DNA of 11,433 nt from Lachnospiraceae bacterium (GCA_017523185.1 JAFWXB010000198.1:1-11433); one strand, 5' to 3'; shown: positions 1 to 7,009, numbered from the stretch's first letter. Notes: generated by a model not told the origin, from the sequence alone. Program-made: numbers and translations.

Positions 1-32
1 AAAAAAAGCCTTGATTTCTCAAGACTTTTTTT
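1..32 (-). terminator. Intrinsic terminator of the minCDE operon
   Basis: A 14-bp stem (1-14 with 19-32) closes on a 4-nt loop that reads GAAA on the minus strand, a stable GNRA tetraloop. The 3' arm ends in seven U on that strand. One internal pair (9/24) is a G-U wobble on the minus strand but a C-A mismatch on the plus strand, so the hairpin is better formed as minus-strand RNA. It lies about 80 nt after the minE stop, and nothing else coding lies between. Confidence 0.85.
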
Positions 33-111
33 ACTTATCGAATTTTTAACTACTTCTTTAAAATCACAATCTTTATTATCTATTTTCATAAACTTTTTAT
101 TTTATGTATGA

Positions 112-390
112 TTATCTTGACTGTGCTGATTTACGCTTTACACTTTTAATTGGAATATTAGCACAAATGGTAGGGGCTTTTCCTTGTCCATCTGATTCTG
201 TTTCTGTTAATTGAATTTCTAATCCTTGTACATCAATATCAAGATGTTTTGAAAGCACTTCTATAATATCATTTTTAATAGATTCCATAACATCAGGAGA
301 ACATACACCATCTGATACTAATAAAAATTTCAGACGGTCTTTGGCTACATCACTTGAACTTTTTTTTCGAAAAAAATCCATGATTTTCAT
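112..390 (-). CDS. minE: Cell division topological specificity factor MinE
   Basis: This 92-residue MinE is a normal length for the family. It stimulates MinD ATPase and removes MinCD from midcell, which restricts division inhibition to the poles. The N-terminal MDFFRKK stretch (residues 4-10) matches the amphipathic membrane-targeting helix. Residues 18-26 (DRLKFLLVS) match the MinD-contact segment, and residues 33-82 match the topological specificity domain, with the KNDIIEVLSKHLDID core. The start at 390 is chosen because AAGGAGG lies 10 nt upstream; the ATG at 381 would be about 19 nt away. The ribosome binding site overlaps the minD stop (TAAGGAGG), so translation is probably coupled to minD. 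The basic tail (KSVKRKSAQSR) is after the conserved domain. Identity is very likely. Confidence 0.94.
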   Translation of the reverse strand: MKIMDFFRKKSSSDVAKDRLKFLLVSDGVCSPDVMESIKNDIIEVLSKHLDIDVQGLEIQLTETESDGQGKAPTICANIPIKSVKRKSAQSR

Positions 391-405
391 AGTCCTTTCG
401 CCTCC

Positions 406-1197
406 TTATTTTCCTTTGAACAAACCCATTAATAAAGATACGATTCCTTTTTTAGAATCTAATTCAATAAATGGAATGTCTTCTCCCATGACACGCTTAC
501 TAATATTTTCATAAGCCTTTCCTGCCATACAATCAGTTCCAACAAGTGGTTCTCCATTATTTGCTGCAATAACAACATTTTCATCATCCGGAACAACACC
601 AATTAAATGAACAGAAAGAATTTCACATACATCATCCACATTTAACATATCTCCACGTTTTACCATATCAACACGAAGTCTGTTAATAATCAAATCAATT
701 TTTTTCATTTCATTTGCTTCTAATAATCCAATAATTCTATCAGCATCACGAATTGCAGAAACTTCCGGTGTTGTTACAATTAAAGCTCTATCTGCTCCTG
801 CAATCGCATTGCGAAATCCTTGTTCAATGCCGGCAGGACAATCTAATAATATATAGTCAAAATCATTACGAAGCTCATCTACTAACGCTTTCATCTGTTC
901 CGGTGTTACAGCATCTTTATCTCTTGTCTGTGCCGATGGAAGCAAAAATAATTCCGGAAATTTTTTATGTTTAATCAATGCTTGTTTTACACGACATTTT
1001 CCTTCAATAACATCTACAAGATTATATACAATACGATTTTCCAATCCCAATACAACATCTAAATTTCGAAGTCCAATATCTGTATCAATCATAACGACTT
1101 TTTTATTTAACATTGCAAGACCTGTTCCTAAGTTCGCTGTTGTTGTTGTTTTACCAACTCCACCTTTTCCTGATGTGATTACAATTACTTCACTCAT
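406..1197 (-). CDS. minD: Septum site-determining ATPase MinD
   Basis: MinD is a membrane-associated ParA/MinD-family ATPase that recruits MinC and is displaced by MinE. The 263-residue product carries the deviant Walker A motif GKGGVGKTT at 10-18, with signature lysine K11 and K16. It also has DTDIGLRNLD at 38-47, the Walker B region ILLDCPAG at 116-123, and a C-terminal amphipathic membrane-targeting helix (KKGIVSLLMGLFKGK, 249-263). The reading frame stays open 25 codons further upstream, to 1272. The ATG at 1197 is chosen because GGGAGG sits 9 nt before it and because homologues begin right at this beta strand (MSEVIVITSGKGG). It follows minC after 97 nt, long for an operon gap; a separate weak promoter there is possible but I see no convincing one. 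minE follows immediately, with its Shine-Dalgarno sequence fused to the minD stop. Confidence 0.96.
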   Translation of the reverse strand: MSEVIVITSGKGGVGKTTTTANLGTGLAMLNKKVVMIDTDIGLRNLDVVLGLENRIVYNLVDVIEGKCRVKQALIKHKKFPELFLLPSAQTRDKDAVTPEQMKALVDELRNDFDYILLDCPAGIEQGFRNAIAGADRALIVTTPEVSAIRDADRIIGLLEANEMKKIDLIINRLRVDMVKRGDMLNVDDVCEILSVHLIGVVPDDENVVIAANNGEPLVGTDCMAGKAYENISKRVMGEDIPFIELDSKKGIVSLLMGLFKGK

Positions 1198-1294
1198 TCT
1201 CTCTTTCCTCCCACTAAAAATATAACTATATCGCCGAAAAGCAAACATTTGTTTATATTGTATACTTTTCAACTACTAAATTTCATTGTAATAC

Positions 1295-2056
1295 TTATAA
1301 ATTATTTAAACACCCTTTTGTTATTGGTTCTATACTAATACCTTCCTCTTTTGCTATTGCAATTTTCGGGGTGTATTTCTCTATATTTGTCTTTGCTTTT
1401 CTTCGGAATCGTTTTTTTGTTACTTCTTTATCCGGACTTTTTGCAAAATGTTGTCCAATTTGTAGTTGAATCGGACTCATATCAAGGGCAAAAATAAAGC
1501 AATTATCATTTCCTGCAACACCTGCATGTGCATTTCCTTTTAAAGAACCTAGTACCACAATATTTCCTTCAGAAATAATTTTTGCTCCGGGATTTACATC
1601 TCCGACTAATGTAACGCTTGAAACACATTGTAACACTTGTCCCGAACGTAAATTTCCTTTGTAAAAATCCGGAATTGTTGGCGTATACATTTCTTCTGCT
1701 AATTTTGCCTGTTGTCTTAACATTTCCTGCGATTCTTCTGCAATACTCGCAATCAATGCCTCATTATAAGCCTCCACACGCGTTTTCATAGCTTCTTCCA
1801 ACTCACTATTATTATCCATAATACTAATAATCTGCATTGGACAATGTTCCATAATTGTATCTACAATACGAAACATTTCTTCTTCCGAAAGTTCTCTCCC
1901 TTTAAAAGAAACTGCAAGTTTTGTATTTTTGAAAAAATTACCGGAGGCTTCAAATTTTTCAATAATTGCTTCCAACAATTCTTCAAATGAAATTTCACTA
2001 TTTAATTTCAATTCCATTCCATATTTATTGTGCTTTATCCTGACATACTGCGTCAT
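1295..2056 (-). CDS. minC: Septum site-determining protein MinC
   Basis: MinC is the FtsZ-polymerisation inhibitor recruited to the membrane by MinD. The 253-residue product has an N-terminal domain (1 to about 80), then a Glu/Lys-rich helical linker (about 84-125). The C-terminal right-handed beta-helix domain starts at RSGQ (137) and carries the diagnostic GDVNPGAKIISEGNIVVLGSLKGNAHAG (152-179). The ATG at 2056 is chosen because GGAGGG lies 6 nt upstream. The 25 in-frame codons above it run through the predicted promoter and have no ribosome binding site. The protein is somewhat longer than the common 220-230 residues because of the linker and a basic stretch (KEVTKKRFRRKAK, 210-222) before the last strand. 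It is first in the minC-minD-minE order usual for Firmicutes. Confidence 0.94.
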   Translation of the reverse strand: MTQYVRIKHNKYGMELKLNSEISFEELLEAIIEKFEASGNFFKNTKLAVSFKGRELSEEEMFRIVDTIMEHCPMQIISIMDNNSELEEAMKTRVEAYNEALIASIAEESQEMLRQQAKLAEEMYTPTIPDFYKGNLRSGQVLQCVSSVTLVGDVNPGAKIISEGNIVVLGSLKGNAHAGVAGNDNCFIFALDMSPIQLQIGQHFAKSPDKEVTKKRFRRKAKTNIEKYTPKIAIAKEEGISIEPITKGCLNNL

Positions 2057-2088
2057 ATTTCGCCCTCCACAAAAACATCTTCTTTGAC

Positions 2089-2117
2089 ATTGTACTTTAT
2101 ATATAACAAATATGCAA
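2089..2117 (-). promoter_or_regulatory. Putative sigma-A promoter of minCDE
   Basis: On the minus strand, TTGCAT (2112-2117) and TACAAT (2089-2094) are separated by 17 nt. The expected start near 2082 would give a leader of about 26 nt that holds the minC ribosome binding site. An overlapping alternative (TTGTCA, 17 nt, TGTTAT) lies slightly upstream. Confidence 0.6.
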
Positions 2118-2138
2118 AGTTTTTTTGACAAGTTTTTA

Positions 2139-2159
2139 ATGAAAAATACTATTTTTTCA
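2139..2159. terminator. Weak AT-rich hairpin after the HNH gene
   Basis: A short inverted repeat of the form TGAAAAA/TTTTTCA with a small loop lies just beyond the HNH stop. It is flanked by T-rich sequence on the plus side. The stem is nearly all A-T, so it would be a poor terminator, and HNH transcripts may read through into the min operon. Confidence 0.3.
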
Positions 2160-2179
2160 ATTTTTTTATGATTTGCAAT

Positions 2180-2482
2180 CTATTTTTTCTTTTTCTTTGT
2201 ATTTTTTCCACTTAATTTTTCTTTTATGTCTTTTTTCATATTTCTATGCACATTTTTGGCATAATCATTTAAATTTTCTAAACCAAAATCATCTTGTTTT
2301 GAACGATTACAACGTCTGCAAAGACATTGCAAATTGTTTAATTTATCACTTCCACCACGACTTTGTGGAATAATATGGTCAATATCTACTTCTTCTTTTC
2401 TTAATTTCTTTCCACACTTTACACAAGTATACCAACCATGATTACTTTTGTTTTCTCTAAACCAATCTTCTCTGTAGCCCAT
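2180..2482 (-). CDS. Small HNH endonuclease domain protein
   Basis: The 100-residue product is essentially a stand-alone HNH nuclease module, a metal-dependent DNA-cleaving beta-beta-alpha fold. Visible features are a zinc-type pair C20-x2-C23 (YTCVKCG), the DHIIPQSRGG motif with D35-H36, N50 of NNLQ, and the second pair C55-x2-C58 followed by N59 (LCRRCNRSK). The C-terminus is very basic and ends in five lysines (GKNTKKKKK), which fits DNA binding. The start at 2482 is preferred over an in-frame ATG at 2512 because AGAAAGGA lies just upstream of it, while the upstream ATG has no ribosome binding site. There is no partner gene (terminase, methylase, Cas or intron reverse transcriptase) beside it, so its role is open. 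Options include a housekeeping HNH of unknown function or a remnant of a mobile element next to the tRNA. Confidence 0.85.
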   Translation of the reverse strand: MGYREDWFRENKSNHGWYTCVKCGKKLRKEEVDIDHIIPQSRGGSDKLNNLQCLCRRCNRSKQDDFGLENLNDYAKNVHRNMKKDIKEKLSGKNTKKKKK

Positions 2483-2515
2483 GTTTTTCCTTTCTGTAAT
2501 TAGCATAGTCATAAA

Positions 2516-2546
2516 ATTATAAATGCAAAAAGTCCTTGAAACTCAA
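2516..2546 (-). promoter_or_regulatory. Possible promoter of the HNH gene
   Basis: On the minus strand a perfect TATAAT (2516-2521) lies about 34 nt ahead of the HNH start. The only -35-like hexamer, TTGAGT (2541-2546), is 19 nt away and sits inside the tRNA terminator. The spacing is poor, so only the -10 box is convincing. Confidence 0.35.
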
Positions 2547-2554
2547 GGACTTTT
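2528..2554 (-). terminator. Intrinsic terminator of tRNA-Leu
   Basis: A perfect 12-bp stem (2528-2539 with 2543-2554) has a 3-nt loop and flanking A and T runs. On the minus strand it reads AAAAGTCCTTGA, loop GTT, then the complementary arm ending in a T run, 9 nt after the tRNA 3' end. Its symmetry would allow function in both directions, but only the tRNA runs into it. Confidence 0.85.
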
Positions 2555-2563
2555 ACACATTCA

Positions 2564-2643
2564 TACGGGTGACAGGAATCGAACCTGCACGGTCTCCCAC
2601 CAGAACCTAAATCTGGCGCGTCTGCCAATTTCGCCACACCCGC
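2564..2643 (-). tRNA. tRNA-Leu (anticodon UAG)
   Basis: This 80-nt class II tRNA reads CUN leucine codons. The acceptor 5' arm is GCGGGTG and the D-loop is AAATTGGCAGA. The anticodon arm is CCAGA-TTTAGGT-TCTGG, giving anticodon UAG. A short extra arm (about TGGGAGACCGT) precedes the T arm GCAGG-TTCGATT-CCTGT. The discriminator is A73, the main leucine identity base. The 3' arm CACCCGT pairs with the 5' arm, but the first pair is G1-U72 rather than G1-C72. No CCA is encoded (TGA follows A73), so the CCA-adding enzyme must complete it. Confidence 0.95.
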
Positions 2644-2693
2644 ATATTTTAAATTGTATATCTTTTAAAACATTTTTAGCACATTGCCACACT

Positions 2694-2722
2694 AGATTAT
2701 CATTTTTAATTGTATTTGTCAA
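2694..2722 (-). promoter_or_regulatory. Promoter of tRNA-Leu
   Basis: On the minus strand a perfect TTGACA -35 box (2717-2722) is followed by TAATCT at 17 nt (2694-2699). An overlapping GATAAT lies at 15 nt (2696-2701). Transcription would begin about 45 nt before the mature tRNA 5' end. Confidence 0.6.
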
Positions 2723-2775
2723 CCTTTATTTAAGCAAAGCCTTACAAAATACAATGAATTAATTTAGAGAATATT

Positions 2776-2897
2776 TAACGTGAGTTCGATAATTAACAAT
2801 ACTTTGTAAAATATTACATAAAAATCTGCAAATTCCTTATTTTGATAATAAAAATAATAGTTTATATTTATTTTTAAAATTTATCGAACCCACGTTA
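2776..2897. repeat. 122-bp inverted-repeat element (MITE-like or long hairpin)
   Basis: Left arm TAACGTGAGTTCGATAA (2776-2792) is matched by the reverse complement of 2881-2897 at 16 of 17 positions. The single difference (G-T) would still pair as a wobble in RNA. The interior of about 88 bp is very AT-rich and has no open reading frame. Both ends are bounded by TA, which would fit a TA target duplication of a Tc1/IS630-type element, but this is inference. A 14-of-17 match to the arm recurs at 8679-8695. It sits between the acnX operon and tRNA-Leu, where no ordinary intrinsic terminator is seen, so it may also act in transcript ending. Confidence 0.6.
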
Positions 2898-2968
2898 TTT
2901 AAAATTATAATGATAAATAATTTTTAAACATGCTCTATCTAAATACTTACTTTATAATTTCTGAGTTT

Positions 2969-3412
2969 CTAATCTACAATGACGATTCCATTTTCTTTAA
3001 TTGTAATTGTCATTCCATCTTTGACATAATCTAAAAATTCATCACCCAAACAATCAATTACAGGCATTGTAATATCATCAATCCATACTTCTGCTAAAAC
3101 TGCTCCTGCTGCTGCAAGTGAATCAATATGATTAGAAAATAACATACATGCCGGTTGACGTTTCATTGCACATGCACAATATAATACCAATCCACCTGTT
3201 GTAGAACCAATTGTTTGTGGAAGACAAAGTGCTTTGCCTGCAATCGGTTTTCCAAATAATTCTTGATTATTTTGGTCATTACATTTTGCAGTTTTATCAC
3301 CAAATTGTAATGCTTTTTGAAGGGAAGCTAATGTATTAAATCCACTATGGGTAACAACTGCTTTTACTTTTGCAGTTCCCGGAGTTACTACACGACCTTT
3401 AAACTTTTTCAT
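2969..3412 (-). CDS. Aconitase X small (swivel) subunit
   Basis: This 147-residue protein belongs to the AcnX swivel-domain family (formerly DUF126). It forms the small half of two-subunit aconitase-X hydro-lyases, including archaeal phosphomevalonate dehydratase and some bacterial cis-3-hydroxyproline dehydratases. The family signature is LCLPQTIGSTTGG at 62-74. Its GSTTG loop supplies the serine that, by homology to aconitase, acts at the active site. The C-terminus (DDITMPVIDCLGDEFLDYVKDGMTITI) also matches. Its ATG shares one base with the large-subunit stop (TAATG), and GGAGGG lies upstream inside the large-subunit end, so the subunits are co-translated, as expected for a 1:1 complex. 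The substrate is not evident. Confidence 0.88.
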   Translation of the reverse strand: MKKFKGRVVTPGTAKVKAVVTHSGFNTLASLQKALQFGDKTAKCNDQNNQELFGKPIAGKALCLPQTIGSTTGGLVLYCACAMKRQPACMLFSNHIDSLAAAGAVLAEVWIDDITMPVIDCLGDEFLDYVKDGMTITIKENGIVIVD

Positions 3413-4692
3413 TACTTTTTCCCTCCTTTTGTAATCTGAAGCAAAATTTCATTATCTGTATAATAACGTGCTGTTGTATAAGTACGCAATTTATTTGAGG
3501 AAGTAATCACCGGCATTTTTGCACAAAGTGGATTGTTCATATACATAAGTGGACAAATATATGAAGTAATCACACCTGTTTTCTTTAAGCGTTTTGCATA
3601 TTCTATACGTTCAAATTCTTTTAAAACTGCTGGTGCTGCTGTAAATACGGTTGGAATTACTACTTTTTTATTACCTGCTTTTTTCAGTCCTTTTTCTATA
3701 CGAACTGTCCAATTCTTTAATTGTTGTAAACTCATATGTGGACACCCCATAAAACAAAGTTTTGGCTGTGCATTTTTGTCTTTCCACATAATTGGATAAT
3801 TCTTTTTTACACGTCTTAACTCTGCATCATCAATCACATAAACTTTTGCATTTTCTGCAATTAATGTTTCACCTAATTCTTTTGCTTCCGGTGTTACATT
3901 TTCTACATGATATAAACCTACTGCACCATTAGAAGCTGTTGCAGCTCCAAAATCTTTCAAATAAGTACAAGTTGTATCATTTAATTCTGTTCCTATCCAT
4001 TTATCCAATCCTTTAATATATGGAACATCTTCAACAACTTTCATGCCAATTGCAGAACCAAGAAGCTGTGCTTCAGGTTTTTTATTTGTTTTTACTTCAA
4101 TAATCCATGTAGCTTTTCGCCCTTCGTCTGTTACAAGTCCAAAATAAGGTACATATCCTACAATCGAACCCATTAAATCCATAATGCCTGAATTTCGGTT
4201 ACAACGTGCACCTAAAACGGAATTGGCATATACAACAGCAGAAGATTCCGACCAACTTAATACTTCTCCTTTTTTCGGTTTATTGCCAACTTCGTCCATA
4301 TAACAAGTACATGTAAAGGCATCTTTTTTCATAAGTCCTAATTTTTTCAATTGTTCTTCATAAAATTCTTGTTTATTGTACATAAATTTATGAAAAATCA
4401 ATTTCTGTAAGAGATTTGCAGGCACATTTTTATCCAAAGGACGTGGGTCTGCTGAAAATTTCTGTCCGGAAACGACACCTGCATCTAATAACTGTTCCAT
4501 TAATTCATAAACCGGGTCAAGTACACCCAATCCAAAAGAAGTTACTAGATGATTATATTTAGAAGTAACAGGCACCATTTCTTCTGCTCCAAATGCTTCT
4601 CCAAACATGACAAGTGTTTTCATAACTTTTGCCATTGTTTCGCCTTGTGCACCATTTAATATTTCCTGTTGTTGTTCTGTTAATTTCATCAT
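3412..4692 (-). CDS. Aconitase X catalytic (large) subunit
   Basis: The 426-residue protein is the AcnX large subunit (formerly DUF521), an iron-sulfur hydro-lyase half that removes water from a hydroxy acid or hydroxyacyl compound. Visible landmarks are the N-terminal LTEQQQEILNGAQGETMAKVMKTLV and KFSADPRPLD near 78-87. The family core SWSESSAVVYANSVLGARCNR lies at 147-167, with MGSIVGYVPYFG after it. GCPHMSLQQL lies at 316-325, and late cysteines lie at 380 and 390. C317, C380 and one of C164 or C390 are plausible cluster ligands, but I cannot assign them without an alignment. Two adjacent ATGs (4692, 4689) both fit AGGAG at 4700-4704, which overlaps the upstream reductase stop (TAGGAG), so translation is coupled. 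No mevalonate or proline-racemase gene is nearby to fix a substrate. Confidence 0.87.
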   Translation of the reverse strand: MMKLTEQQQEILNGAQGETMAKVMKTLVMFGEAFGAEEMVPVTSKYNHLVTSFGLGVLDPVYELMEQLLDAGVVSGQKFSADPRPLDKNVPANLLQKLIFHKFMYNKQEFYEEQLKKLGLMKKDAFTCTCYMDEVGNKPKKGEVLSWSESSAVVYANSVLGARCNRNSGIMDLMGSIVGYVPYFGLVTDEGRKATWIIEVKTNKKPEAQLLGSAIGMKVVEDVPYIKGLDKWIGTELNDTTCTYLKDFGAATASNGAVGLYHVENVTPEAKELGETLIAENAKVYVIDDAELRRVKKNYPIMWKDKNAQPKLCFMGCPHMSLQQLKNWTVRIEKGLKKAGNKKVVIPTVFTAAPAVLKEFERIEYAKRLKKTGVITSYICPLMYMNNPLCAKMPVITSSNKLRTYTTARYYTDNEILLQITKGGKK

Positions 4693-4702
4693 ATTTTTTC
4701 TC

Positions 4703-6757
4703 CTAAAGCTTCATTGCTACATCCCACGCATTCCAAATGACCGTACGCAAGTTTCCAACTTTTTGTGCATCACCTACAATATGTATATGTTTTGCTTTTG
4801 GTTCAAGTGGTGCCGGTTCATAACCTGTAGAAAGAATCACGCTATCTGCTTGAATTTTAAATGATTTTCCATGCTTATTGATAGCTACCACACCATCTTT
4901 CATCACTTTTTTAAGTTTTGTTTCTAAATGCACAGGTACTTTATTTGCTTTAAAGAAGTCACGCAAAAAGCTTGTATTTGCAAGACAAATTCCCTTTACT
5001 GCAATTAAATCATCTTTCATTTCTATAATGATTGGTTTTTTACCTTGTAAATATAAATCATATGCAATTTCACAACCGGTTAATCCACCACCAACAATCA
5101 CTACGTTTGCTCCGACTTCTTTTTCACCAAGTAAATATTCGGTTGCATTTATAGCATATTCAGCACCTTTTACCGGAATTGTTTTTGCAGTAGCACCCGT
5201 TGCAATCACAACTTCATCTGCATTTAATGTGTTTACGTCTTTAACTTCTGTGTTAAATTTTAACTTAATCGGATATCTTGTAATTTCACGTTCATACCAA
5301 GCAATTAAATCACGGTCCTTTTCTTTAAAGGACGGAGCTGCTGCTGCAATAAAAATACCACCAAGTCTATCTGTTTTCTCATATAAGGTCACAGAATGTC
5401 CACGTTTTGCACACACAATGGCAGTTTCCATACCACCAATTCCACCACCAACGACTGCAATTTTTTTCTTTTTCTTTGCCGGTACAATTTTGTATTTTTT
5501 CGACTGCATCACAGGTGGTACAAGTGCACAACGTGCTAAATGGGAAGTATCACCAAAGTCCTGATTATTAGCAACACCTTTATAATGCGAAAAATTAAAA
5601 CAAGCATTATGACAACAAATACATGGACGAATATCTTCCAAACGATTTTCAATCAATTTTGTAATCCATTCGCCATCTGCAAGGAACTGACGAGCAATCC
5701 CCACACCGTCAATTCTGCCTTCTGCAACTGCTTTAGCTCCTACATCCGGTTCCATACGACCTGCACAAACAACAGGAATATCTACAAATTTTTTAATATG
5801 TGCTACATCTTCTAAGTTGCAGTTTTGTGGCATATACTGTGGTGGATGTGCCCAATACCAAGAATCATATGTACCATTGTCTGCATTTAACATATCATAA
5901 CCTGCATCTTGTAAATATTTCGCAGCTCTTTCACTTTCTGCCATATCACGACCAATTTCCATATATTCTTCTCCAGGAACTGCACCCACACAAAAATCCT
6001 TTACTTTGGATTCTACAGAATAACGTAACGAAACCGGAAAATCTTCTCCACAGGAAGCCTTAATTGCTTTTACAATATCGGTTGCAAAACGATAACGATT
6101 TTCAAAAGAGCCTCCGTATTTATCTTTTCGCTTATTCGTATACTTTAATGTAAACTGGTCTAATAAATATCCTTCATGTACTGCGTGTACTTCTACACCA
6201 TCTACACCTGCTTCTTTACATAATTTTGCTGTTTTTGCAAAAGCATCTACAATTTCTTCAATTTCTTTTACAGTAATTGGTCGACAAGTCACTTTATCCG
6301 ACCAACGTGAAGGCAATTTACTTGGACTTGCTGACTGATAAGAAACATCAATAATCGGTTTTGCAATTGTTCTTAAAATAGGATTCGTATGAAGTGGCAC
6401 TACATGGTCTGTGATTGCCCATGAACGACCCATACCTGCTGTAAGCTGTATAAACAACTTTGCACCTGTTTTATGAATTTCTTTCATAAAAGGTTTCAAT
6501 TCTTCAAACATTTTCTTATTTTGCCATAACCATCTTCCACCAATTGTATCTTTAATTGGTGCAATTCCCGGAATAATCAATCCTACATTGTTATTCGCAC
6601 GTTCCAAAAAAAATTTTGCTGCTTCTTTGTCAAAATGATTCGGTTCCATCCATCCAAACAAAGAAGTTCCCCCCATTGGACAAAGTACAATTCGGTTTTT
6701 AATTTCTACATTTCCAATTTTCCATGGCGTAAATAGTGGTTCATATTTTTTGTCCAT
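4703..6757 (-). CDS. Old-yellow-enzyme family iron-sulfur flavoprotein (enoate/dienoyl reductase-like)
   Basis: The 684-residue enzyme has the three-part layout of 2,4-dienoyl-CoA reductase, 2-enoate reductase and the bile-acid enzymes BaiCD/BaiH. An N-terminal FMN TIM barrel (1 to about 370) starts with LFTPWKIGNVEIKNRIVLCPM. It contains DGVEVHAVHEGYLLDQF at 186-202, with H191 and H194, and YGGSFENRYRF at 214-224. A 4Fe-4S motif follows at C379-x2-C382-x3-C386, with a probable fourth ligand at C410. An FAD fold begins at KIAVVGGGIGGMETA (432-446), and an NAD(P)H fold lies at VVIVGGGLTGCEIA (552-565). Such enzymes reduce activated C=C bonds using NADH. The 23-residue gap between the third and fourth cysteines is about twice the usual 11-12. 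GAGGGGG lies 5 nt before the ATG. It leads the operon with the two AcnX subunits, suggesting it reduces their product. Family is clear; substrate is unknown. Confidence 0.88.
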   Translation of the reverse strand: MDKKYEPLFTPWKIGNVEIKNRIVLCPMGGTSLFGWMEPNHFDKEAAKFFLERANNNVGLIIPGIAPIKDTIGGRWLWQNKKMFEELKPFMKEIHKTGAKLFIQLTAGMGRSWAITDHVVPLHTNPILRTIAKPIIDVSYQSASPSKLPSRWSDKVTCRPITVKEIEEIVDAFAKTAKLCKEAGVDGVEVHAVHEGYLLDQFTLKYTNKRKDKYGGSFENRYRFATDIVKAIKASCGEDFPVSLRYSVESKVKDFCVGAVPGEEYMEIGRDMAESERAAKYLQDAGYDMLNADNGTYDSWYWAHPPQYMPQNCNLEDVAHIKKFVDIPVVCAGRMEPDVGAKAVAEGRIDGVGIARQFLADGEWITKLIENRLEDIRPCICCHNACFNFSHYKGVANNQDFGDTSHLARCALVPPVMQSKKYKIVPAKKKKKIAVVGGGIGGMETAIVCAKRGHSVTLYEKTDRLGGIFIAAAAPSFKEKDRDLIAWYEREITRYPIKLKFNTEVKDVNTLNADEVVIATGATAKTIPVKGAEYAINATEYLLGEKEVGANVVIVGGGLTGCEIAYDLYLQGKKPIIIEMKDDLIAVKGICLANTSFLRDFFKANKVPVHLETKLKKVMKDGVVAINKHGKSFKIQADSVILSTGYEPAPLEPKAKHIHIVGDAQKVGNLRTVIWNAWDVAMKL

Positions 6758-6977
6758 ATCTTCCCCCTCTTTCTTTTTTATTTTTAGACACTTGCAAAAC
6801 CTGAATACTAACTTTGAAGTAATCTTTTTGCTTCATGCCCTATTTGCCTTTTTATTTTGCATCTTCATATTCTTATAAAAATAGAACTTCTTAATTTCTA
6901 TCATAAAATACACAAAATTTTATCTATATCTATTATCTCAAAACAAAATAAAAATAAATTTCAAATTTTTTTGTTTT
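6758..6977 (-). other. Long AT-rich 5' leader of the reductase/acnX operon
   Basis: If transcription starts near 6995, the operon has a leader of about 235 nt. Apart from the GAGGGGG ribosome binding site at 6763-6769 I see no open reading frame with a ribosome binding site, no T-box and no recognisable riboswitch core. The length itself is unusual. A closer promoter that I could not recognise is an alternative. Confidence 0.3.
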
Positions 6978-6980
6978 TTG

Positions 6981-7009
6981 TTGATTTATCAACTTCTTTG
7001 TATTATAAT
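6981..7009 (+). promoter_or_regulatory. Rightward promoter toward the MFS transporter
   Basis: TTGATT (6981-6986), 17 nt, TATAAT (7004-7009). The -35 box lies within the first operator and the second operator covers about +2 to +16. The implied leader to 7220 is about 200 nt. Two further TATAAT boxes at 7166-7171 and 7182-7187 lack good -35 boxes but could be alternative starts. Confidence 0.6.

Noticed and set aside
1198..1272. 25-codon upstream extension of minD
   Set aside because: No ribosome binding site precedes it, while a strong one sits before the internal ATG where all MinD proteins begin.
2057..2131. 25-codon upstream extension of minC
   Set aside because: It would run through the predicted promoter and lacks a ribosome binding site. 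The ATG at 2056 has GGAGGG 6 nt upstream.
2969..4692. Assigning the AcnX pair to phosphomevalonate dehydratase or hydroxyproline dehydratase
   Set aside because: No mevalonate-pathway, proline racemase or reductase context is present in the window, and subclass cannot be decided from motifs alone.
4878..5564. Long plus-strand open frame (228 codons) opposite the flavoenzyme gene
   Set aside because: It is antisense to conserved FAD/NAD domains, has no ribosome binding site, and its product shows no recognisable domain. It arises from the mirrored codon pattern.
4703..6757. Calling the flavoenzyme BaiCD or BaiH (bile-acid dehydroxylation)
   Set aside because: The domain layout is shared, but none of the other bai genes (BaiA, BaiB, BaiE, BaiF, BaiI) are present. 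The AcnX neighbours do not belong to that pathway.
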